Shown here one piece after another: positions 15,270-20,256 of a DNA stretch of 20,256 nucleotides. A program made the position numbers and the translations under genes. Below the pieces are notes generated by a model. It did no database searches. It saw only the letters and a list, made by a program, of their open reading frames with translations, and had not been told where the DNA came from. The DNA lies in the NCBI GenBank assembly GCA_040307385.1, contig JAWRJQ010000024.1:1-20256 (forward strand), given 5' to 3'. Position 1 is the first letter of the stretch, and the number at the start of each line of letters is the position of its first letter. The DNA comes from RUG721 sp040307385. Lineage in GTDB: Bacteria > Actinomycetota > Coriobacteriia > Coriobacteriales > Atopobiaceae.

Positions 15270-16908
15270 AATCAAGCTGGATTTCTGGTTCGTATCCACC
15301 CTCGTTATCACGCTGCTGCTGCTCGTCTTTCTGGCATACCCGCTCTTTACACTGTTCATCAGGGCGTTTCAGAGCAGCGGTACCGGCGCGTTCACGCTCG
15401 AGAACTTCATGCAGTTCTTCAGCAGGAACTACTATCTGCGCGGCCTCAAGAACTCGCTTATCATCGGCGTGAGCGTCATGTCGCTCGCCATCCTCATCGG
15501 CGCGCCGCTCGCATACCTGATGTCGATGTACCGCTTCAAGGGCCAGAGGCTCCTCGATATCCTCGCTGTCATAGCCTTGCTCTCGCCGCCGTTCATCGGT
15601 GCGTACTCGTGGGTTCTGCTCTGCGGCAGAAGCGGGTTCCTCACACAGCTCTGCGCGAGAATCGGCATCGCGCTTCCGAATGTCTACGGCATAGGCGGCA
15701 TCATCTTCGTGCTCACCCTCAAGCTCTATCCCTTCATCTACATCTACATGAAGGGAGCGCTCAGGAAGATAGACGCCTCGCTCATCGAGGCTGCCGAAAG
15801 CATGGGCTGCACGCCGGTCAAGAAGCTCTTCACGGTCGTTCTCCCGCTCGTGCTCCCAACCCTGCTCGCCGCAGCGCTCATGGTCTTCATGAACGCGCTC
15901 GCCGATTTTGGCACCCCTATGGTCCTCGGCGAGGGACTCAACGCCCTGTCTACCATGGTCTACACCGAATACATCAACGAGATCGGCGGCAACTCCAACT
16001 TCTCTGCCGCCATATCCGTGATCATGGTCGTCATCACGCTTGCATTCCTCCTCGGCCAGCAGTACGTGATCAACCGCAAATCCTATACCATGAATGCGCT
16101 CAAACCCATCCGCAAGAGCAGTTTCGAGGGGCTGGGCGGCGTCTTCGCACATGTCTTCGCCTACGGGATCATCCTCTTCTCGATGATTCCGCACATCACG
16201 ATCTTGGTCACGAGCTTCCTTCCCGTCGAGGGGAAGATGTTCCGGGTCGGATTCTCCATCGAGAGCTACCGGACGGTCTTCTCATCCCTGGGCAGGCCGA
16301 TCATCAACACCTATAGCTACTGCCTGTGCGCCATCGCGATCATCGTCTCCTTGGGCATGCTCATCGCCTACGCCTCCACGCGCAAGCCCAATGCGCTGAC
16401 CCGTTTCGTCGATGCCATCACGATGTTCCCCTACATCCTGCCCGGCGCGGTTCTCGGCCTGACGCTTCTGATGGCGTTCAACAAGGGCATGCTGGTCCTC
16501 ACCGGCACGCCGGTTATCATCATCGTGGCCCTCGTCATCAGGCGGCTTCCCTACACGCTACGATCCAGCACCGCAATCATGTACCAGCTGAGTCCGAGCG
16601 TGGAGGAGGCTTCCATCAGCCTCGGCTGCGGTCCGGTTAGGACCTTCTTCAAGATCACGGCCCGCATGATGATGCCCGGAGTCCTTTCCGGCGCCATTCT
16701 CTCGTGGGTGACCATCGTCAACGAGCTATCCGCATCCTTCATGGTGTATACGAGCTCTACGATCACGATGTCTGTATCCGTATACCAACAGGTTGCGCGC
16801 ACCGAATACGGCACTGCCGGTGCTCTGGCCAGCATCCTTACGCTCACAACGATCATCTCGCTGGCGCTCTTCTACAAGCTCGGCGGAGACTCGGATATCA
16901 GCCTGTAG
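15244..16908 (+). CDS. ABC transporter permease with two fused permease domains
   Basis: A 554-residue inner-membrane protein with about 12 transmembrane segments, made of two binding-protein-dependent permease domains in tandem as in FbpB/AfuB-type importers. The first domain starts with a long hydrophobic segment (about 14-37). Its coupling-helix EAA motif is IEAAESMGCTPVKKLFTVVLP (about 181-201). The second domain begins near residue 300 and carries EEASISLGCGPVRTFFKITA (about 453-472). Having both motifs means one gene supplies both halves of the channel. ATG 15244 has AAGGGGGTGAG about 8 nt upstream and lies inside the end of the ATPase gene. A hairpin after the stop closes the three-gene unit. 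Confidence 0.92.
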   Translation: MAKERAKARIKLDFWFVSTLVITLLLLVFLAYPLFTLFIRAFQSSGTGAFTLENFMQFFSRNYYLRGLKNSLIIGVSVMSLAILIGAPLAYLMSMYRFKGQRLLDILAVIALLSPPFIGAYSWVLLCGRSGFLTQLCARIGIALPNVYGIGGIIFVLTLKLYPFIYIYMKGALRKIDASLIEAAESMGCTPVKKLFTVVLPLVLPTLLAAALMVFMNALADFGTPMVLGEGLNALSTMVYTEYINEIGGNSNFSAAISVIMVVITLAFLLGQQYVINRKSYTMNALKPIRKSSFEGLGGVFAHVFAYGIILFSMIPHITILVTSFLPVEGKMFRVGFSIESYRTVFSSLGRPIINTYSYCLCAIAIIVSLGMLIAYASTRKPNALTRFVDAITMFPYILPGAVLGLTLLMAFNKGMLVLTGTPVIIIVALVIRRLPYTLRSSTAIMYQLSPSVEEASISLGCGPVRTFFKITARMMMPGVLSGAILSWVTIVNELSASFMVYTSSTITMSVSVYQQVARTEYGTAGALASILTLTTIISLALFYKLGGDSDISL

Positions 16909-16936
16909 CGTCGCTTGCCCGAGCCTGCCATCTCTT

Positions 16937-16968
16937 ACGGGACGGCCGTTTCGCTGCGGCCGCCCCGT
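16937..16968 (+). terminator. hairpin after the ABC operon, probable terminator
   Basis: ACGGG-A-CGGCCG (16937-16948) pairs with CGGCCG-C-CCCGT (16957-16968) around the loop TTTCGCTG. This gives 11 base pairs with one A·C mismatch, starting 28 nt after the permease stop. The stem is strong but no clear T-run follows, so termination may be inefficient or Rho-assisted. Confidence 0.5.
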
Positions 16969-17040
16969 TGCTCTGGGCTTCTGGAGGCGATTCCCTGCTC
17001 TGTGCCGCTATGACCATCGTAGCGGCTGGGATACGCATCT

Positions 17041-17057
17041 TGTATACTACTTATACA
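17041..17057 (+). promoter_or_regulatory. palindrome upstream of the GntR regulator gene
   Basis: TGTATA (17041-17046) and TATACA (17052-17057) form an inverted repeat with the spacer CTACT, 41 nt before the regulator's start. Short GTATA/TATAC-like palindromes are typical GntR/HutC operators, so autoregulation is plausible. A TATACT within it (17043-17048) could be a -10, but no -35 partner is clear. Its spacing differs from the CTTG-N16-CAAG sites of the flanking operons. Confidence 0.4.
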
Positions 17058-17097
17058 GTTCCAATACATCTTTCTCCATACGGCAGGTGCCAGATCC

Positions 17098-17916
17098 ATG
17101 TCCTTCGAAGATATCCCATCTTTTCCCTCCTCGCCAATCGCCTCGATGTCCGAAGCTGCTGATGGGGGGCAGCGCCCTGCCCCCCATATAGACAAGTCAT
17201 CGCCGACGCTTCTCCATATCCAGCTCGCCGACCTCCTTCGGGAGAAGATATACTCGCGCGAGTGGAGGCCCCGTAGGAAGATCCCGTCCGAGCACGAGCT
17301 CATGAGCTGTTTTTCGCTCTCCCGCGGTACGGTTCGCCATGCGATACGAACGTTGGTGAACGAGGGGCTCTTGACGCAGGAGCACGGCAGGGGGACCTTT
17401 GTCGCCGAGCCGGGCATCTCCCATCCAGCGGGGGTCCGCCCCCTCTCCTTTGCCGAATCGCTCCGCTCCCAAGGCAAGGATTTCATCACCCATGTGATCG
17501 ACAAGCAGGTTGTTCCCGCATCGCCGGTGGTTGCCCGCGAGCTCGAGCTCGATCCGGGCGATAACGTGCTGTTCGTCCGCCGTGTCCGTACCGTAGACGG
17601 CGAACCGGTCATCTGCCAGGAAGGTTGGTTCAGCCTGCCGGAATGCCCCGGCCTCGACGAGGTCGATTTCACGATGGAGTCCGCCTTCGAGGCCGTCGAA
17701 CGCTGCTCAGGGAGAAAAATCGTCTATGCGCATATCCTCTATACGGCCCTGATTGCAGGGAAGGAGTACGGTACCTATCTGGGCTGCGACGAATCGTTGC
17801 CGGTGCTCATGCTCGAGCAGACCATCCGCCTTGCCGATGGCAGACCTATTGAATGGAATCACACCTGGCTCAAGGCCGGGCAATCCGTTGTGGGCGATGC
17901 AATCCAGCCGCACTGA
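17098..17916 (+). CDS. GntR family transcriptional regulator, HutC subfamily (UTRA domain)
   Basis: A 272-residue regulator with an N-terminal winged helix-turn-helix (about 37-103; LHIQLADLLREKIYSREWRPRRKIPSEHELMSCFSLSRGTVRHAIRTLVNEGLLTQEHGRGTFV). A C-terminal UTRA ligand-binding domain follows (about 115-265; FAESLRSQGKDF, LELDPGDNVLFVRRVRTVDGEPV, LEQTIRLADGRPIEWNHTWLKAG). UTRA domains usually sense small metabolites, often sugar phosphates. ATG 17098 has AGGTG (17085-17089) upstream; ATG 17146 is an alternative that would remove 16 residues. The 36-residue leader before the HTH is longer than usual. Its DNA contains a perfect 11-bp hairpin (17162-17187). It lies between the ABC operon and the isomerase-PTS operon, which share an operator-like sequence, so it is the natural candidate regulator of both. 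Confidence 0.92.
   Translation: MSFEDIPSFPSSPIASMSEAADGGQRPAPHIDKSSPTLLHIQLADLLREKIYSREWRPRRKIPSEHELMSCFSLSRGTVRHAIRTLVNEGLLTQEHGRGTFVAEPGISHPAGVRPLSFAESLRSQGKDFITHVIDKQVVPASPVVARELELDPGDNVLFVRRVRTVDGEPVICQEGWFSLPECPGLDEVDFTMESAFEAVERCSGRKIVYAHILYTALIAGKEYGTYLGCDESLPVLMLEQTIRLADGRPIEWNHTWLKAGQSVVGDAIQPH
17162..17187 (+). repeat. perfect 11-bp hairpin inside the regulator's coding sequence
   Basis: ATGGGGGGCAG (17162-17172) and CTGCCCCCCAT (17177-17187) are perfect complements around the 4-nt loop CGCC. They encode roughly residues 22-30 in the linker ahead of the HTH. No T-run follows. The hairpin would form in the early mRNA and could slow translation or serve as a pause site; this effect is inferred. 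Confidence 0.75.
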
Positions 17917-17922
17917 TACCTG

Positions 17923-17941
17923 TACGGGCGCCAAGCCCATA
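17923..17941 (+). terminator. weak hairpin after the GntR gene, possible terminator
   Basis: TACGGGC (17923-17929) pairs with GCCCATA (17935-17941) with one mismatch around GCCAA, 6 nt after the stop. A T-tract (GTTTTC) appears a few bases further on. The stem is short, so termination is uncertain. Confidence 0.3.
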
Positions 17942-17990
17942 TAGCCTCGTTTTCTAAACCGGGTCCTCTTGACCGAAATTTTTTGGAAAA

Positions 17991-18023
17991 ATACTTGTAC
18001 ATTAAATCATGAACAAGTATGAT
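17991..18023 (+). promoter_or_regulatory. promoter with overlapping operator for the isomerase-YjbQ-PTS operon
   Basis: TTGTAC (17995-18000) and TATGAT (18018-18023) are 17 bp apart, a near-consensus promoter. Overlying it is the inverted repeat ATACTTGT (17991-17998) and ACAAGTAT (18013-18020), 8 perfect base pairs with 14 nt between, which covers the -35 and part of the -10. A protein bound here would block RNA polymerase. The CTTG-N16-CAAG arrangement matches the site at 12927-12950 upstream of the ABC operon. Confidence 0.75.
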
Positions 18024-18086
18024 GGGATCATCATATAGGACAGGTGGAAGCTTATCCTGGTCCATGGCTGCGATAGGAGGCAAAGC

Positions 18087-18791
18087 ATGGAGAAAATCGT
18101 TCTTAAGCGTCCGTTCTTCGTCGTGAATCCCAAGTCCTATCTGTATGGCGAAGATCTGCGCAAGCTTGCCGGCAAGGTGGACGAGCTATGCGAGCAGTAC
18201 GGATTCCAATGCCTGTTCACCGCCCAGCTCATCGATCTTGCATGGGTTGCGGATTGCTGTCCTCACCTCATACCCTGCGCCCAAAACATGGAGTGCCTTA
18301 CCCCTGGTCGCGGCATGGGGCATATCCTGCCCGAGGCCCTTGCAGCCGCCGGCGTTAAGGCGACCTTTCTCAACCATGCCGAGAACCCCCTTACCATAGG
18401 CGAGCTTGTCAAGACCATCGCACGTGCCCGCGAGGTGGGCATCCTCACCTGCGTGTGTGCCGACTCCGTAGAAGAGGCCCGTGCCATCGCGGAGCTGCAT
18501 CCCGATATCATGACATGCGAGCTTCATAGCCTTATCGGCACGGGGCAGATCGCCGACGAGGACTATATCCGCACATCCACCGAGGCCGTGAAGTCGATCT
18601 CTCCCGATACGATGGTGCTCCAAGCTGCGGGCATCTCCACTGGCCAAGACGTCTACGACGCCATCATCTACGGCGGCGACGCCACGGGCGGCACCTCCGG
18701 CATCGTTGCGGCCGACGATCCGTTTGCCACGCTTGAGGAGATGTTCGAGGCTCTTGACCGCGCCCGCAGCGATATCCAGGGAAAGGCGTAG
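18087..18791 (+). CDS. triose-phosphate-isomerase-like protein (short, archaeal-type)
   Basis: A 234-residue TIM-barrel protein resembling triose-phosphate isomerase but closer in length and motifs to the short archaeal type than to the usual 250-residue bacterial enzyme. The three catalytic positions are kept: K16 in VVNPKSY (NWKMN in ordinary TpiA), H97 in FLNHAENP, and E145 in CELHSLIGTG. The phosphate-binding end reads AAGISTG and GGDATGGTSGIV (about 181-206). ATG 18087 has AGGAGG (18075-18080) 6 nt upstream. It leads the operon, 4 nt ahead of yjbQ. Since a glycolytic TpiA normally lies with gapA and pgk, this looks like a dedicated paralogue for another phosphosugar. EryH, which isomerises a tetrulose phosphate in erythritol catabolism, is a precedent. 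The actual substrate is not shown. Confidence 0.85.
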   Translation: MEKIVLKRPFFVVNPKSYLYGEDLRKLAGKVDELCEQYGFQCLFTAQLIDLAWVADCCPHLIPCAQNMECLTPGRGMGHILPEALAAAGVKATFLNHAENPLTIGELVKTIARAREVGILTCVCADSVEEARAIAELHPDIMTCELHSLIGTGQIADEDYIRTSTEAVKSISPDTMVLQAAGISTGQDVYDAIIYGGDATGGTSGIVAADDPFATLEEMFEALDRARSDIQGKA

Positions 18792-18795
18792 CATT

Positions 18796-19317
18796 ATGGC
18801 TGTTTACAAGGGGGAGATCGGTGTCCACACCTGTGCCGGTCGGCCCGACTACCACGACATCACCGAGCGTGCGGCCGACATCGTGGCCGAAAGCGGTATC
18901 AAGGAGGGCATCTGCGCCATCATCTCATGCCATACCACCTGCTCCGTCTTCATCGAGGAATACGATCACGATCGCATGCCTGCCGGCGGCACCTTCCTCC
19001 AGCAGGATTTGAACGACGGCCTTCAGAGGGTCTTTCCCGAGCAGCATGACTGGTCGACCTATCGCTATCCAGGAACCCTGCATTTCGAGGAGGTCGAGTC
19101 GTGGCCCGACCCCGAGTCATGGTTGCCTGGGGGTGACCGTACCATGCTCTGGAACGGCGATGCCCACCTGCGCTCCACCATCCTCGGTAGTTCCGTGACC
19201 ATGGAGGTTGGAGATGGCAAGCTCCAGACCAACGGCTTGCCCTCCGTTTTCTTCGTCGATTTCGACCGTACGCGCGAGCGCGACCGTCGGATACGCGTGG
19301 TGGTCATCGGCGAATAG
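18796..19317 (+). CDS. yjbQ: YjbQ family (UPF0047) protein
   Basis: A 173-residue member of the YjbQ/UPF0047 family, some members of which show weak thiamine-phosphate synthase activity; the true role is unknown. Family residues are visible: GIKEGICAIISCHTTCSVFIEE (34-55), DL at 71-72, GDAHLRSTILGSSVTMEVGDGKL (121-143) and PSVFFVDFDRTRERRIRVVV-like end. Compared with the usual 130-140 residues, there is an insertion of about 25 residues (roughly 82-116, Trp/Pro/Glu-rich) between the DL and GDAH motifs. ATG 18796 is 4 nt after the isomerase stop, with GGAAAGG inside the preceding gene. Its place between a phosphosugar isomerase and PTS subunits argues for a carbohydrate role. No TPP riboswitch is visible. 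Confidence 0.87.
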   Translation: MAVYKGEIGVHTCAGRPDYHDITERAADIVAESGIKEGICAIISCHTTCSVFIEEYDHDRMPAGGTFLQQDLNDGLQRVFPEQHDWSTYRYPGTLHFEEVESWPDPESWLPGGDRTMLWNGDAHLRSTILGSSVTMEVGDGKLQTNGLPSVFFVDFDRTRERDRRIRVVVIGE

Positions 19318-19409
19318 CCTTCGGACAATGTGGAGCGATCGTACAAGGGTAGTCAGGCTATGGCTTGCACGGCATGCAGATCCGTGCGCGTCTGAAAGGT
19401 AGGTTCCAC

Positions 19410-19727
19410 ATGGCAAGCAACAAAAAGAAGCGTATTCTGCTCTCCTGCGGGTCGGGGATTGTGACCTCGACAATCGCCCGTAAGAAGGTCGAGGCCCTCC
19501 TCGACGCGAACGGCTATGCGGGCAAGTACGAGATCACCCAGGTTCCCCTGGCATCGGCGCCCGAGCAATCTCGCAACTACGATTTCATCGTGGCGACCTC
19601 GCTCGCCCCGACCGAGCTGCATTGCCCCTATGTCAATGGCATGCCCTATCTCATGGGTGTGGGCACCGACGCTGCCGATGCCCAGATCCTCGAGCTTATG
19701 GAGGCTGAGGGCAACGACGGGGAGTGA
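19410..19727 (+). CDS. PTS system IIB component, galactitol type
   Basis: A 105-residue cytoplasmic PTS IIB protein of the GatB class, which passes phosphate from IIA to the incoming polyol or sugar. The phosphorylation site is C13 in the P-loop-like LLSCGSGIVTSTIARKKVE, as in GatB-type subunits. The rest shows the alternating fold (YEITQVPLASAPE, DFIVATSLAPTE, MPYLMGVGTDAADAQILELM). ATG 19410 is preferred, with AAGGTAGG (19396-19403) upstream; an in-frame ATG at 19365 would add 15 residues without a better site. It follows yjbQ after 92 nt and precedes the IIC gene. Sugar specificity (galactitol, another polyol or a pentitol) cannot be read from IIB. Confidence 0.92.
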   Translation: MASNKKKRILLSCGSGIVTSTIARKKVEALLDANGYAGKYEITQVPLASAPEQSRNYDFIVATSLAPTELHCPYVNGMPYLMGVGTDAADAQILELMEAEGNDGE

Positions 19728-19833
19728 TCTTCCGGATTCGGCACCAATCCCAGGCCTTACCGCGGAGGCTATCGGGTTCGCACGTGCGATGGAGCATTTG
19801 CTTGTCGTATCGATCTAGACGAAAGGAATGAAT

Positions 19834-20256
19834 ATGGATATCCTGCTTGCTCCTTTTCAGTTCCTGAACGACGCCGGCTCGACCATCATGATGCCCATCA
19901 TCCTGACGATCTTCGGCGTGGTCCTCGGTGCTGGATTCGGCAAGAGCCTGCGCGCCGGCCTCACAGTGGGCGTGGGCTTCATCGGCCTGAACCTCGTCAT
20001 CGGCCAGGTGTTCGGCGGCAACCTCGTCCCCGCCGTATCCGAGATGTGCACGAGGTACGGCCTGTCTCTCGATGTCGTGGACGTTGGCTGGCCTGCTGCG
20101 GCGGCCATCGCATTCGCCTCCAATGTCGGCACCTTCATCATCCCGCTGGGGCTTCTCGTGAACATCGTCATGATCATCACGGGAACCACCCAGACCGTTG
20201 ACGTTGATATCTGGGATTACTGGCACTTCGCATTCACCGGAGCGCTTGTCGCTGCC
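19834..20256 (+). CDS. PTS system IIC component, galactitol type (3' end outside window)
   Basis: The first 141 codons of a GatC-family membrane permease of the phosphotransferase system. Several hydrophobic segments are visible (about 18-34, 42-58, 88-102 and 104-120). GatC-like motifs include LGAGFGKSLRAGLTVGVGFIGLNLVIG, LDVVDVGWPAAAA and VDVDIWDYWHFAFTGAL. The frame is open to the window edge; full GatC proteins have about 420-450 residues. ATG 19834 is chosen with AAAGGA (19822-19827) 6 nt upstream; ATG 19828 abuts that site. The gene completes at least the IIB-IIC pair; a IIA subunit and further catabolic genes would be expected downstream, outside the window. Confidence 0.92.
   Translation, partial: MDILLAPFQFLNDAGSTIMMPIILTIFGVVLGAGFGKSLRAGLTVGVGFIGLNLVIGQVFGGNLVPAVSEMCTRYGLSLDVVDVGWPAAAAIAFASNVGTFIIPLGLLVNIVMIITGTTQTVDVDIWDYWHFAFTGALVAA

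Noticed and set aside
15226..16194. A 322-codon minus-strand frame opposite the permease gene
   Set aside because: It is highly charged low-complexity sequence (many Asp, Glu, Arg, His) mirroring the hydrophobic permease codons, with no recognisable domain.
18700..18800. A possible thiamine (TPP) riboswitch ahead of yjbQ
   Set aside because: YjbQ has been linked to thiamine phosphate, but the gene starts 4 nt after the isomerase, and no TPP-type conserved motif is visible there or upstream of the operon at 17917-18086.

Overview
The window is high-GC (about 60-65% by eye) bacterial chromosome, with every gene I support on the + strand. The gene set suggests an actinobacterial anaerobe of the class Coriobacteriia (Collinsella/Olsenella-like). 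It has a PEP-forming pyruvate phosphate dikinase, the folate-dependent TrmFO found mainly in Firmicutes and Coriobacteriia, and PTS plus ABC sugar-type transport. It also has a housekeeping order resembling the rplS-rnhB-yraN-comM-dprA-trmFO-xerC-rpsB-tsf order of Gram-positives. No rRNA or other lineage marker is present, so this placement is inference.

Layout. 1-1245: the C-terminal half of pyruvate phosphate dikinase (its 5' end lies outside the window), closed by a strong terminator. 1313-1824: a gene-free gap holding a 195-bp element bounded by perfect 49-bp inverted repeats, followed by the dgt promoter. 1825-3828: a dGTP triphosphohydrolase-like gene and a membrane-anchored DUF6273-type protein. 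3877-4391: ribosomal protein L19 with its own promoter and terminator. 4481-10679: rnhB, a YraN-family nuclease-like gene, comM, dprA, trmFO and xerC, mostly tightly packed with stop/start overlaps. 10729-12682: rpsB and tsf with an extended -10 promoter, a structured leader and a strong terminator.

From about 12,700 the content changes from housekeeping to accessory. A gap with an imperfect inverted repeat and an operator-like palindrome leads into a three-gene ABC importer: a Tat/lipoprotein binding protein, an ATPase and a two-domain permease. A GntR/HutC-type regulator with a UTRA ligand domain follows. After it comes an operon of a triose-phosphate-isomerase-like enzyme, a YjbQ-family protein, a galactitol-type PTS IIB and the start of a galactitol-type IIC, which runs off the end of the window.

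The most interesting signal is here. The same operator architecture (CTTG, 16 nt, CAAG, in a similar sequence) lies upstream of both the ABC operon and the isomerase-YjbQ-PTS operon, and in the second it overlays an excellent TTGTAC-17-TATGAT promoter. This suggests one regulon, possibly governed by the GntR protein encoded between the two operons. It would combine import of a (possibly phosphorylated) carbohydrate by ABC and PTS routes with an unusual isomerase and a YjbQ protein of unknown physiological role. The substrate cannot be read from the sequence.
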